From Gracilariopsis chorda (Eukaryota; Rhodophyta; Florideophyceae; Gracilariales; Gracilariaceae): a stretch of DNA of 64,000 nt. A program made the position numbers and the translations under genes. The stretch covers positions 124,001-188,000 of the forward strand of contig NBIV01000049.1 of the NCBI GenBank assembly GCA_003194525.1, written 5' to 3'. The stretch's first letter is position 1. The number at the start of each line of letters is the position of its first letter. Positions 1-11,698 of this stretch are shown piece by piece. The notes beneath the pieces were generated by a model. The model did not search any database. It saw nothing but the letters and a program-made list of their open reading frames with translations, and was not told the DNA's origin.

Positions 1-3000
1 GAGTGTTTTGTCTCAAGATGAAAGCCTTCATGTCATTTGTAATTGATGAACATTTTTTTGGAGCAGTTGTTGCTCACGTGCGGGAGGTGTAGTTCCTAAA
101 GTGAGGCCTACCGCAGGGGCACATCATCTTCTTCCCCAACGAAGATGCAAAGCAGCACCCCTGTCACCCTATACACATTGACGAGCTCATCTCAGCTGAG
201 ATTCCTCCTTTACGACGCTACCTTACAAGATTTGGTGCTGAAGCACATGATTCACACTCCGTGCGGTGTGGGCAATTGGTCAGCGCCGTGCATGTGCAAA
301 CTGACCAGCTTGAAGCACTTTTCTAAGCTACTTTGCTCCAAAACTGCACAGCTTGAGAATAAGTACTACATCAGCTAACAACGATGCGCTCCTTCCGAGA
401 GTGGGGTGTCTGTGGAGCAAAGCTGCAGAATTGGGCGTCGACAGAGCGTAGTGACTTTGGAAAACTAGTGGGTGGTTCCACATTGCCCAGTGCTTCTCCG
501 CCGGTTTTCGTGCCACATGAACGTAGAGCTGTGCGTATCGCGACTTGGGGCTATCAAAGATCTCTTCAAGTATTTGTGCAAATGTTCTGACAGAGTCACC
601 ATGCATATTGTAGATGACAAGAACGTCATGAAGAAATCCAGAACTTTCACGACGCACGATATGTGTCAGCCTCCGAGGCAGTTGGGAGGATGCATGCGTT
701 TGACATTGCTCAGCGCAATCCACCCGTCGTGCAGCTAGAAGTACACTTGAAAGATCACCATACAGTGTTATTTTGGGAGGGAGACGAGCAGTCTGCTGCT
801 AGCAGAGAACGGGCAGGAACCAAGCTGACTGAGTGATTTGCGGCAGCCCAAAATCACCCCGGGGCACAACATATTCTTTATGCCCAGATCTCAAAGTACT
901 TTACCTGGAACAAATCAAACAAACGCTGGAAGCCTCATGCGTTTCTCTGACGTTGTTTGGTGTCTCAAAGACACCCCATCTCCTCTTCAGCGGCAACTGC
1001 AGCCGATCTGTATGAACTCACTGGCAGCGGTGCAAATGTACCTGGGCGCATTTATACCGCCAGTTGATGAAAGGGTGAGCTATGCTACCCCCTCTTACTC
1101 TTTACCCACACAGCAGGTGCTAGTTCCTTTGAGCATGTCCGCACCGTGGATGGTCAGCAGTGTGGCAGCTCCAAGGAGGGCTGCGTAAAGAAGGGCCTTC
1201 TTGCCCACGATAGCAAGTGGAGGCGGGCACTGCGCCAGTCCCTTCGCTCCGTATTTGTCCCGCTCTCTCATTTGCTTGCCACGATTTTGCTCTACTGCGA
1301 GCCGTCGGACCCACGTACTCTGTAGGGGCAGCATCTATCAATTTTCCTGCAGCATATAAGTGCTCGATATTGCGACATGATGCAGGCACTGCCCGAAGAC
1401 GAGAGAGCCATCTCTTACGTTCTGTGAGAAGTGCAAAAGGCACTGCAAGAAATAGGTGGCACATTGGTGTCTCTGTCCACGTACCGTCTTTCGACACCCA
1501 TGGAACAAATACTGGTAGTGTGCGCTCCACCTCCGTCTCCGCAGCGAATCCAGTCGTGGTTGCAAGAAACTTTACAAGCTGCCCTCCCTTGCTTCCATGA
1601 GCATCAGTGTCTGGCATTTCCTAACATGGTCGGAGCCATCCTTCCTGGTGTTTCAGAGAAGGGCTTGCAGGGTCTTGGTGTTCCTTCTACAGCAACGAAG
1701 GCGACCACTCGTGTCTCCTTCTTGGATGCTCCGAGTGGAACTGGGAAGAATTTACTCTCCAATGCAGTTCAAGGCACGTAGCGCCTTCGTGGCAAGTCCG
1801 TCCTTACGTTAGCCACGTCTGCTGTAGCAGTAATACTGCTTGAGGGAGGTCACCTTTCACGATTCCTATCCCAGTCACCACTGAGAGCACATGCAACATC
1901 GTCAACTTCCATCTCGCCAATCGGATGAAGAACGTCAACCTCATTATCTGGGACGAGATCGTAATGTGCCATCGCTTGTGCGTCGAAGCCATAGAGCGCA
2001 CTCTCCAAGACATACCGCGCTCGCAGCTCTTCTTTTGAGGCAAGTTCGTATTGCTTTCTGGTGACTTTCGCCAGATTCTTCCCGTTGTTCATGGCGGCTC
2101 ACGATCGGTGACCTTCAAAGCATGTATCAAACGCTCAAGTCCTTTTTCTCACGTTCACAACTTCAGAATGACTGAGCACATGCGACTCTCTGTGCTCTGC
2201 CAAGACCTCACAGCAACACAGGAGGCACTGAAGTTTCCAGACATTCTCTTTTAGATTGAAAAAGAACGTTTGGCAGTGACTGTCCTCCCATAGGACCCCT
2301 TTACCCTGCCAGAGTCCGTGAAATGTGTGGAGTCATTCCCCACCATGGTCTTCAAGGTCTTCCATGATATCGCTCAAAGGCATGTAAATGAGAATTGGCT
2401 AACTTTAACGGTGATTATAGCCGCACGAAACTGTACCATAGCTCAAAGATTATGTAGGTCAAATGATACGTGAAGCGTGTTGCACGTACCTCAGTGCGTA
2501 CAAGGTGAGTTGCAAGTATGTTGCAATGCTGCAATACAATGTCGAGATGTTCAGCACTATTATTGCCAGGTCAGCGCTGCTTCAACACCTCCTTAAAATG
2601 AAAAAGAGCTTTGTGGTTATGCTCCTTCGCAACTTGGATCCCTTACACGATCATATCAACGGTGCCATTTATACCATGCAAAGCAACGTAATGTCTCTTG
2701 TACTCGCATCTGCAGTAAATCGGGGCAACGCAGTATGCCTTCCGCGCATGCTATGTAGACCTGGAGACGACATCTTTTCGGTTCCCAACTTAAACTTGCA
2801 ACCAGTTCCCAGTACGTGTCTGTTTTTCCGTCACTACCAATAAGGCACAGGATTAGTCGTATAGTGGTCGCATTGGACTAGATTGGCATGATGGCTGTTT
2901 AATGCATGGACAGCAGTAGGCCCCGTTTTTTTTGGACGACCAACCCGTCCAACACCATGGCGTGTCTCCCTGCCGGTATTAAGTCTACCAATATTGTAGC

Positions 3001-3021
3001 GTACCCCGAAGTTCTTTCGTA
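1..3021 (+). pseudogene. Helitron Rep/PIF1-helicase remnant (Helitron 1), 5' end outside window
   Basis: Read in pieces across all three forward frames, the region gives a collinear Helitron RepHel protein. Positions 20-150 match the Rep core (the segment corresponding to the usual EFQKRGLPHAH motif, with two stops). Positions 145-378 carry HMIHTPCG and a downstream CSAPCM-like cysteine segment. Positions 500-600 carry HMNVELC and the IKDLFKYLCK tyrosine region. Positions 650-1330 hold the Rep-helicase linker, including ARYVSASEA and the SFEHVRTVDG segment. PIF1 helicase follows: Walker A as APSGTGKN near 1720 (the Lys-Thr of GKT is Lys-Asn here), Walker B LIIWDE near 1950, GDFRQILPVV near 2065, and the C-terminal NG..PRM..MHGQ region at 2660-2920. 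The frame ends at TAG near 3021. Rep and helicase drive rolling-circle transposition in this superfamily. Several frameshifts and stops make it non-functional. The 3' terminal hairpin was not identified, and its end does not obviously match that of the other Helitron in this window. Confidence 0.8.
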
Positions 3022-4139
3022 GAGAAACTTGATAGGTTCAAGTAAACCTCTTCTTTTTTCTTTCATATTTTTGTTTTATTCTTCCTTTTTAATCCCTAAA
3101 CATACTTACATTCTACAGACACATTACCTAAAACAAGTTACCCAAATACTCCTTTTTCCCAAATTATTCTTTCACTCCTTAACGCGAAGCGCGCAATGCA
3201 GCCACTTGTCACAATCTAAAGGCAATATCAGAGAAGATGGGGGGACTGGAGAGCAGATGAAAATTAGTGTATCAGAGCAGATGCAAAAGGGTTTCGAGCC
3301 ACGTGGACGCGTCAAACAATCTTTTTAGGATAGTTTGAAGGGATTCGGCTGTAGCCTAAACTCTCCTGGCTACTGAGTTCCAAATACTGTAAATCAAATC
3401 CTTTGGGAAACGGTAGGCTTATGTGCCAATCAAAAGTGAGAGCTAGGATCATCGGGAAAAGTTTACTTCCTAGTCGGAGCGTCCTCAACGTACCGGCAGC
3501 ACCTACATACTATACGGCACACAAAGAAACAAAGATGATTGAAAGCACTCCACCAAGGGCTTCCGTTATGCCTTCTGGACTGAAACAAGTCCTCACCGAC
3601 GAGAAACAAGCAACATAGAGTATTGGCATGCCCCAAACGCGCTATATATCTACAGGCTATCCCAGATATCGCCTGGTTCAATATCTGTAAGGGATTGCAA
3701 GTGAGCGCATTGGTACAACATGTTTACCTGATGATCGAAATCTCAGAGCTGCACTGCAACTGCCGATGACTAGAACTCTGTTGAATGTCATTCTCGGAAT
3801 GACCTCTGTACTTATACTGGGGCGCTCCTGAAAACACAAATCACATTTTGTGTTTGCGCAAAACGCGATTTGTGCATGCACAATTTTCCATTTTTGTATA
3901 CACAAACACGGTTTCTCTCCGAGGGTCAAACACGGACGAGTTTGATTGTGCATACACAAATCGACAGAAGCGAAACGCCACCCAACGTAATTCGCCTGCG
4001 CTCCTCCACGCTGCTGGCCGAGATTCCGGGAGAACCAATTGCCAACCTGAACGTTTGCACCACCCTCACGTGTGTTCCAACCACACCAACGCGCCAAACG
4101 ACACAGCAGACAACTACAGCGCAACAAGGACGAACAGCC
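3022..4139. other. Unassigned AT-rich spacer
   Basis: No reading frame here resembles a protein I recognise. The first part (3040-3180) is a T/C-rich low-complexity stretch. The region 3830-3960 contains repeated ACACAAA and TTTGTG motifs that are partly palindromic. Nothing else supportable was seen. Confidence 0.4.
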
Positions 4140-4690
4140 GCCACACCGCGCGAATTGTTTCCGCGCCATCATCGCGTGGTGCTGCCAACCTACGCGCGTC
4201 GCTTTCGTGCCATAACCGCGTGGCGTCGTCACCCCGCGCGCATCGTTCTCCCGCCATCACCGCGTGGCCCCGCAATCGTGCGCAGCTTTTCCCCGTGCTT
4301 TCATCTCGTGACCCTGCCACCCTACGCGAATCTGCTGCGCCATCAGCGCGTGGCGCTGCGTGGCGTCGCCACACAGCGCACGATATCGTGCTCGCGCCAC
4401 CCACTTGCGACGGCGTCACCCAGTTCACAACGTACCTTCGCCATCATCGCGTGGCGCCGCTACCCCGCGGGCATCATTCTTGAGTCATAACCGCGTGACG
4501 CCGCCACACCGCGGCTTTTCTTTCCCCGCCTTCACTGTTTGGCGCCACGACACAGCCTGGATCGTGCCCCTGCCCCATTGCATGGCGCTGCCAGACTGCG
4601 CGCATCTTCCCCACGGCATCATCGCCTGGCGCCGCCGCATCTGGCGCATCGTGCCTCCGCCATCACGGTGTGGTGCCAACTTATTACGCT
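4140..4690 (+). repeat. Degenerate ~45-bp minisatellite
   Basis: About twelve diverged copies of a unit containing a core like CATCATCGCGTGGCGCCGCC recur roughly every 42-48 bases; cores are visible near 4165, 4210, 4252, 4300, 4342, 4440, 4485, 4530, 4575, 4618 and 4663. The unit is GC-rich, unlike the flanks. Because the period is close to a multiple of three and the unit lacks stops, long frames stay open on both strands; these are probably by-products of the repeat rather than genes, although a 15-residue repeat protein cannot be excluded. It lies about 230 bases upstream of the start of the intact gene at 4919. Confidence 0.7.
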
Positions 4691-4918
4691 TGGTTCTTTC
4701 TTGCACCACCAGCCGAAACTCAATCTCACTAGATCTCCGTCATCGCTTGGTACGCACTCGTCTTTACGCATTGTCGTGAACTGCAGAGCACAACGCGACA
4801 CAGCTCGCAAAGATCTCAACCTCGTTTTCCACCAACGCCGTACCTGAGCTCCACCCCTCACCGGGCAATCACGAAGCGAACCCAGAGGATATCGAGGAAC
4901 AGAAGCAAGGCGCACAGA

Positions 4919-6166
4919 ATGAGCGCTCCGCCAAGCGACAGTGATATTTGCTCGCCCGTTGGGACAAACCGAGCTATTCAAACAACACAAATGGTCTCGA
5001 TTCCTACGACAAATTCGTTGCAACAATTTGCAGCCTCACCGCAGACTCGCGTATTTTCCGCCGTACCGGACCCATCGAGTGATCGTGACACCCTCAATTC
5101 GATCCCAAATAGTACCAACCTGTCTCATCCGAGTAGTGCGAATCAGTCTACAACATGCCCACCACATGATGCTTATTATCGCCAGAGTGATTCGAGCAAT
5201 CAGCACAGGATCTCACAAAACGGTCTTCCGCCGCGTGCTCCCCAGCGCTTCGAAAGCGCTGCTCCAATGCCCACTGCACCCCTCAAAGCGAGCAAAGGTG
5301 TGAGAAAGCCAAAGCAGAAGGGTGGTAAGAGTACCGCAGGGAGAGGCAATGGATTCAGCAAAACCGAAGTTGATAGTCTCTTGGATGTGCTTGAAGAGCA
5401 CCTACCTATTGGCGCCATGGAGTGGGACAAAGTAGCACGAATTCATTCGTCTAGGTTTCCTAGTACTCAAAGGAACGCAGACTCGTTGAAACGTAAGTTC
5501 TCAAGCTTGCACCGTCAAACGGGTCCAACTGGTGATCCGACCATTCCGCAGGAGGTTAAAAAGGCCAAAGCAATCAGAGAAGCAATGAAGGAAAGAGCGG
5601 ACCTTGGTGATGGGACGGAACAAGAGAGCGATGTGCATGAGGGTACTCACGTTAACTCCATAGTGCAAATATATCAACCAAACGATTGCAATCATGCATA
5701 TGTTAACGAAGAAAGGCAAAGCCTCGACAGGGTTCTGGAAGATCCTTTTCACATTGGAGTTACAGACTCTGAAGTGCCGGAGACAGCACGTACTCCGCCA
5801 TCAAAATCAATTACCCCTAGACCTTTAGTTCTTAAACGGAACACTCGAGCCAACGCTGGGAAAAGAGAAAGCCAGTCCACAGAGCAAGATTTAATTGAGC
5901 TATACCGAATGAACATGCTCCATGAACAGAGTCGACGAGATGACGAATACCGCATGCGTATGATACAGAGAGAGGAGCACAGGGAGAGACGTGAGGAGGA
6001 ACGACGAGAACGTGAAAAGGAACGTCATGTAGAGAAGCTGCGTCGGGAAGAGGAGCGTGAAAGGGCAGAAGAAGACGGACGCCGTCAGAAAAACTTTATG
6101 AGGATGATGATGCTTGCTATGTTTCGCGGTCAGGACTTGGACAACGTCGATAGCAATAAGAAATAA
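4919..6166 (+). CDS. DUF6818-like protein with C-terminal coiled coil
   Basis: An uninterrupted 415-residue frame from ATG to TAA. Residues 1-135 are low-complexity, Ser/Gln/Pro-rich, and end in a basic GVRKPKQKGGK patch. Residues ~145-220 match the DUF6818 pattern: a Myb-like segment with FSKTEVDSLLDVLEEHLP, then EWDKVARIH, NADSLKRKFSSL and TGDPTIPQEVKKAK. Residues ~290-305 hold a second basic stretch. Residues ~335-400 form a highly charged Arg/Glu coiled coil followed by a Met-rich tail. DUF6818 has no experimentally fixed role that I know; the layout (Myb-like segment plus coiled coil) suggests a DNA-binding, oligomerising protein, possibly derived from transposon-associated proteins (inference). 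The start was chosen because it is the first ATG of the frame, directly after a purine-rich leader. It is one of only two clearly intact long genes outside the transposons. Confidence 0.8.
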   Translation: MSAPPSDSDICSPVGTNRAIQTTQMVSIPTTNSLQQFAASPQTRVFSAVPDPSSDRDTLNSIPNSTNLSHPSSANQSTTCPPHDAYYRQSDSSNQHRISQNGLPPRAPQRFESAAPMPTAPLKASKGVRKPKQKGGKSTAGRGNGFSKTEVDSLLDVLEEHLPIGAMEWDKVARIHSSRFPSTQRNADSLKRKFSSLHRQTGPTGDPTIPQEVKKAKAIREAMKERADLGDGTEQESDVHEGTHVNSIVQIYQPNDCNHAYVNEERQSLDRVLEDPFHIGVTDSEVPETARTPPSKSITPRPLVLKRNTRANAGKRESQSTEQDLIELYRMNMLHEQSRRDDEYRMRMIQREEHRERREEERREREKERHVEKLRREEERERAEEDGRRQKNFMRMMMLAMFRGQDLDNVDSNKK

Positions 6167-6645
6167 TTATATAATCCTCAAAGGTGCAGCTCATCGTAAA
6201 ACGCCCAATAGCCTGCCGCCTCGCTCCGGCCAGCTCTGCCACTGCGCCTACTCCGAGCGCTTCCAGGTGCCCAAGCATGGAAATCCGGCGCAGTCGGATG
6301 TGGCTTTGTCTTTGTCACCCAAGTCTCTCCGCAGAAAAGCGCAACTCACTACTCCAAGCCATCCGCCTCGTTTTCTTCGAGCTTTCTAAGCGCATCTTCA
6401 ACAGCCGATCTACACCCCTGTCACACGCCAATTCCGGGCACCCTATCACTTTGTTGTATGCCCTTAGCTATCCCTCCGCCTAGCCGTGTCGCTTCTATGT
6501 TCAAACCATGGTGCAACCTGTATCGCTCTATTTTGGCAGCCAGCCATAGCTTCGTCCACCCCTGCATCGCTGTCTTCCTTAACTCTTCAGAAGGCCGTTT
6601 AGATGCAAGGGTCACTTCCTCCAAGAAACTGACTTCAACAGGAAA

Positions 6646-6840
6646 GTGTGCGGCTGTTGCAATACCCAAACCACCAGCCAGTGGCTCTTTGGCTGCACTA
6701 CTGGTTCAGAAAGAATGAAAACGTTATATAACGCCTGCGGAATCAGTTATTGTCGTACGCAAAGAAGAGTACCCAACTTGTTTCTGGATCTGGACGTCCT
6801 GGCACAAAACCGAAACAAGCGCCTCTCCATTTTCAGGTAG
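6646..6840 (+). pseudogene. GATA-type zinc-finger fragment
   Basis: The frame reads CGCCNTQTTSQW at its start and LYNACGISY about 25 residues later. This is the GATA finger plan (C-x2-C-x-T-x-T-x2-W ... L-C-N-A-C-G). The third zinc ligand Cys is Tyr (TAT in place of TGT), so the finger should not fold as written. A basic segment follows, as in GATA factors, and the frame stops at 6840. Upstream sequence 6458-6645 is open only in another frame, so a frameshift or intron separates it. GATA proteins bind (A/T)GATA(A/G) DNA in the nucleus. The call rests on motif spacing only. Confidence 0.55.
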
Positions 6841-8803
6841 TTCAAGCGCCAACGCAAACTGTTACAGGCGCTCCATCGCTTCAAGACTACGCCGCGCAAG
6901 CTCATTAATCGTGCAAGTCCAAGGTATTCAAATATCAACATGATACTCTCAGATAGTGCTCCGCTCTTGTCGCGCAAACCACCTGCAGCCCCGATGCACA
7001 CCCTCACAACTCTGATCCCGTCGGCAAGTGTCCCAAACAGACGGAATTTCACCGGTACTTGCTTTTCTTGCGTCTCTGACCCACCCCGTTGGCTGCTGAC
7101 TCGCTATCAACCACCACTGCTAGTCAGGCGTAACGAAAGAAGAAGATGTTTATTTGTCTAACCGAATATCAATAAAGGACAGGAGGGAATGAATTGGAGC
7201 AAAATTGTTCTAACAGTTCGAATCGAATACCATACCATGCAATAGCCCGCACACATACAGAGTGGGCGTCTAAGCAAATATATCATTACACTCAGTGTTC
7301 GTGATCTCCATCGTCGTTTCCTTTTCAAAAATATGACGCAGTATCTCCTCCGATTCCAACAGTAAATCCTTAGACCAACAAAAGCCTTTGACGCGGGAAT
7401 GGAATCCATCGGTAGCGTCTGGTTGAGTAGTCGCTGGCGCCAGGGTATGCGTTCTTTCATTTTCTTCCGCCTCCATATCGATAAAAGGATAATATGGAAT
7501 GGAATGACATGATAAACCGCAGTCGCCAGTCATGTCGCGAATGATAGCAGTGATGGCAGGCCTGAATATAGCGTGTTGGTTGACAGGAGGGTGCTGGAAT
7601 CATCTGGAGCCATCAACAGATATGATATAGACACAAAACTAACCTGAGCAGCTCAAAGCCTTTGCTTAGCTAGGTTTAAATGGCTGGAAAGTTTCCCTTA
7701 ACAAGTTATCATGAGTTATTACCTAGATCGAGTATGCATAACCAGATAATATGCGCCTAACGTAATTTCTATAAAAGCTTGGGGTCAGCAGCCTCCAAGC
7801 CAACTTAAAACAGATCACTTCTCCTTACTTTGGCGACCTCCACTTTTTCTTAAAACAGTCTGCTCCTCTTTGCCATCTAACACTACTTTACCCTACTTTC
7901 CGTGCATAACCGTGCAGTTTGGTCTACTGCATACCGTGAGTGACTCAGTTGCTTCAGTCTGTTACTAAATCAGCCGGGGTACTAAGTCGCTCCAAGCCAC
8001 ACACTAGACCTAAGTTTTTGGTCGTAATTGTTCAGTTGAAACGTTTGTATTCCTATTGTGCTATACCTAAGGGCTTGGTCTTTCATCTGCTATCATCGTT
8101 GTTCTTCTTTTCCACTGCTAGTGGGCTTTAGTTCTGTGTACACTTTTGCAATCATCTATGTCCGCCCTGCCATAATCGAGGCGATGCACTTCTTGTGCCT
8201 GCCACCGCAGCACTCACATTGCTAGTAAACCTTTTCGGTCCACTATCTTTTGGCATTGCACGCCAGTGCTGGTACTCTTGAGCTACGAACATATTTTCAA
8301 GCTACTCTCCAGCAAAGAAGGGTACAAAAAGAACTGTTGCCGTCCGATGTCGTGAAAACATGCCACATGACACTCACAGAAACCATTCAGGCAAGAGCTT
8401 TCCTTCTGACGCTTGCAACGCCTTAAGCCATTCTCACAATAAATACACAAGCAACATGGAACGTTGAAAATCCTTGAAAACGGAGTTCCTTCGGGGATGA
8501 CTCAACCCCCATATCTCCTGGCTCAATATGGCTCTGCCAGCCAATTACAATCAAGTAAAACGACAGCAATTAGAATCATCCAGGCTTGCTGTCTCAATCG
8601 GTCAACGTCCTTTCGCCTCTTGTCTGAAGTGCCGAACTCCATGTCGTATGCGAAGACCCGCAGGCAGTTCAGTTTAGAGCATCCTTCTCCTCAGATTTCG
8701 TTTGTATATCATTCACAATTACTGTCCTTTGTGACCACAGAACTAAATCTCAGAACACCATAGTTTTCCAAACGAAGCGAAATCTCTCCATCCACATATC
8801 ACT
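6841..8803. other. Unassigned region with short ORFs only
   Basis: No family was recognised. A forward frame continues basic residues after the GATA remnant to about 7161. A reverse frame at 7270-7533 (87 codons, ending in a Glu/Thr-rich helix-like segment) is the only ORF with gene-like composition, but it has no recognisable motif. 7540-8800 shows stops in all frames at the density expected of non-coding DNA. Confidence 0.3.
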
Positions 8804-9475
8804 GTGAACGTGCCTACTACACTTGCTCTGTTACTCTTTTGTACCTTTTCATCAGGCAGGGTTCTCTCGACATCCGGTGAACTGGTGAAAAATGTGTTGA
8901 AGGCTCGTGTTCCGGTAGAAACATATGCATCTCGACCAGAGCCCTGTTCCATAATCGGTTCTAGAGCCACTGTAAATGGAAGCTATCCAACTAATGCTTC
9001 TATGGCGCTACTTACCGAGTGTACTATTATAAGCGATGATGGCTTCAAGGTCTTTCCGGGTAACTACAGTTTCGAGTCGTCTTCAGTGCTTTGCGGACAA
9101 TCGCCAATCCATTCTTTTGGCAGTGAAAACATACTTTCTTTCACCATTAGGAATACCACAGAAATACGCAATGGAACTTTGTGTGTGATCGTGTTCTCTG
9201 AAGGAAAGGATGTATTCCTATCTGCGGCAATTCGCAGAGAGGAGGTTGAACCTCTCCGCTAGCAACGCGTATCGATTCCATTCTTGAAAACGAAGTTGTT
9301 CTATGAATTCGATGGACTCCTTGAAGAGTTTGGAAAGGCTTTAACTGAAGTGTTCTTAAGTGGTGTAACCGAACCTACCGAAATTCGTATCAGGGTGTTT
9401 CTTGGAGCCGGAGTTGGAACGTGCCGATTCCCGGTTTGTAAATTGCTCTGTCTTGACAAACAAGACTTGTGACTT
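8804..9475 (+). pseudogene. Small secreted protein remnant, function unknown
   Basis: The frame opens with a typical signal peptide (a basic-poor start, the hydrophobic run LALLLFCTF, then SSGRVLST). About 130 residues follow with several N-glycosylation sequons (NGS, NAS, NYS, NTT, NGT) and paired cysteines, as in an extracellular domain. A TAG at 9260-9262 interrupts the frame, which then stays open in the same phase to 9472 (Phe/Gly/Glu-rich, with two Cys pairs), so the second part is probably the original continuation. The start used here is a GTG; a nearby upstream intron is possible. I recognise no family. Confidence 0.4.
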
Positions 9476-9597
9476 GACAGGCTCTTTGAGTAGCTGGAGG
9501 AGAATGGCGAGGAAATCAGGTGCTGCAAGTCATACATGCTGTTGGAACTAAGGCTTGGATTGCTACCAGGCTTTGGGAGGAGAGCCATCCAAGGTTC

Positions 9598-9767
9598 TGA
9601 ACGCTTATTTCTAATGCTTTATCCATTTTCAAACAAGGACAAATGATAAAACAAGTACATGAGTGCTGTAAAAAGAGACACACAAGTCTGTGAACGCTTA
9701 TTTCTAATGCCTTATCCTTTTTCTAATAAGTACAAATGATAAAACCAATACATGAGAGTTATGAAAG
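9598..9767 (+). repeat. Two-copy tandem repeat, period 93 bp
   Basis: The segment starting TGAACGCTTATTTCTAATGC at 9598 recurs at 9691. The copies share most bases over about 75 positions, including AATGATAAAAC and TACATGAG. The second copy has several substitutions, so the duplication is not recent. Confidence 0.75.
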
Positions 9768-10826
9768 TTTCTATGGGCTGTTCTATGACGACCTATGGAG
9801 AAACAGTGAACGCGAAACCTGAATACGTCCAGTACAACGGAGGCGCGTTGCAAGCTTCATTTCGTTTCTGTCTGCAGCCCAAGAGTTTCCGCAGTCATGT
9901 GAACAGCATCTTAACTCATCAGCACACCTTTGTTGTGTGAGCTCCTACCAATCAACGTAACATCAAAAAATATAGGACGACGTAGTCCACGCAGTCAGCT
10001 CAAACGCATCACAACATCCTGGGCAGCAGAAATCATCTTCTAACTCAAATATTTGAAGATAATAGGGGCACAAACCACCCTTTAGCAACCAAACACCCTC
10101 TTTTGGCGCACAACATTGTGCGAAAATCAATAAGTAAACAACTCATTACAGAACTCACAAGAGATAAGCACGATTTCAATCACAGTATAAACTGAACACA
10201 GAGACTGGTAGCAAATACGTCGAAAACTGTACGTGCAACAAATGGTAACTGGTAAGAAAGTCAATATTGGAGATGCAGAACACCATTTTTCAGAGTAGAG
10301 TCGTAACTGGAGCTCTCCCAATTATTATGTGTTAGGCGCACATTGCAGCTCCGTGTGGTTAGAAATGACCCACGTTTGTAGTGGAGTACTGTCGTCTACT
10401 CCATGTACTCGGATATGTTCGAATGGCTGCCATAAAACAGTGTCTGATGCAATGCATGTGTAAAGAGTGACGAGACCATCAAAACGACGACCGATGGTCT
10501 ATACCAATTGCCACGCCCCTCAATGATAAACAATTTAAACTAAAGGCAAGCAATGATCTGGCGGAGTAAGTTACGCAAAAATACATTTTGCGATTGACCC
10601 AGCAAAGCGTCTGCATTTGCGGGATTGTGCAGTATCGAAACGCACGTTTGGAGCGTTCAACGTTTTCGAAACATGCGCCGTCTGTTTCGAAGCGACTGCA
10701 GAAGTAGATCCATATACATTTGCATACTTTGCGAACGGAAATTGCTTTATTATATATACATACTGTTTTCTACAAGTCAGTCCTTTCTACAGCTGTAATG
10801 CAATGAGAAAAGGATATTGCTGGAGA
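9768..10826. other. Unassigned spacer before the first Helitron array
   Basis: Short frames only. A forward frame at 10617-10877 has a Cys-rich composition but runs into the Helitron array, so it is unlikely to be a gene as it stands. No RNA gene, repeat or recognisable protein was seen. Confidence 0.3.
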
Positions 10827-11259
10827 TCTCTCCATTATAAGTATTTGTTCCTCTATGAGGGGGGTGTTCTTGATTGAATGGAGGCGTTGCGCCACAAATT
10901 CCTCTTGCACGCCCCCGTTTGCCCATGCAAATCGCCCATTTGGCGCAACGCCTCCCTACCATTTAAAAAATTCAGCAGCAGCAGCAGCAGCAAAGCTTCC
11001 TGCTTACTGGCTGGCACTCCCATAATGACTGCAGTGCCACCCAGTTACACAAAGCAACGTGTCGCGCTTTCTCATCATTGGCTGGCACTGCAGTCAATTT
11101 AGGCACCTAGGCGCCGCGGCGCCGCGTGGTTCTACGAGCGCTATTGCGAGCGCAAGCGAGCAAAGTGCTCGGAGAGCCTCCGAACGCCACGAAATACACA
11201 AAGCTACAAACACAACGCTGCGCGCAGCGCCGCCTACGGCCGAAGGCCGTTTCCACTTG
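10827..11259 (+). mobile_element. Non-autonomous Helitron, array 1 unit 1
   Basis: A 433-bp unit with Helitron termini. It starts with TCTCTCCATTATAAG directly after an A (10826). Its 3' end has the hairpin ACGGCC.GAA.GGCCGT, then about ten bases, then CTTG. Inside are a 15-bp inverted repeat (GGAGGCGTTGCGCCA at 10880-10894 and its complement at 10941-10955), a CAG microsatellite near 10974, a second inverted repeat built on ACTGCAGTGCCA, and the palindrome GGCGCCGCGGCGCC. There is no coding capacity. Its 3' end joins the next unit without any intervening base. Confidence 0.85.
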
Positions 11260-11698
11260 TCTCAACACCCCACACTTAATGATTTACACATGTATGAGGG
11301 GGGTGTTGTTGATTGATGGGAGGCGGTGCGCCAATACACCGCTCTGTATGCCCCTCTACGAGCATGCAAAACTGCCATTTGGCGCAACGCCTCCCTGCCA
11401 TTTAAAAAATTCAGCAGCAGCAGCAGCAGCAAAGCTTCCTGCTTACTGGCTGGCACTCCCATAATGACTGCAGTGCCACCCAGTTACACAAAGCAACGTG
11501 TCGCGCTTCCTCATCATTGGCTGGCACTGCAGTCAATTTAGACACCTAGGCGCCGCGGCGCCCCGTGGTTCTACGAGCGCTATTGCGAGCGCAAGCAAGC
11601 AAAGTGCTCGGAGAGCCTCCGAACGCCACGAAATACACAAAGCTACAAAACCAACGCGGCGCGCAGCGCCGCCTACGGCCGAAGGCCGTTTCCACTTG
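11260..11698 (+). mobile_element. Non-autonomous Helitron, array 1 unit 2
   Basis: A 439-bp unit beginning TCTCAACACCCC and ending CACTTG. It has the same plan as unit 1, but the 5' 60 bases differ and the first inverted-repeat arm is altered (GGCGGTGCGCC). It begins immediately after the CTTG of unit 1, so the junction reads CTTG|TCTC. Confidence 0.85.

Noticed and set aside
3848-4850. Protein genes in the minisatellite
   Set aside because: Several frames on both strands are open at once because the repeat unit lacks stops and is near a multiple of three; there is no start context or non-repeat domain.
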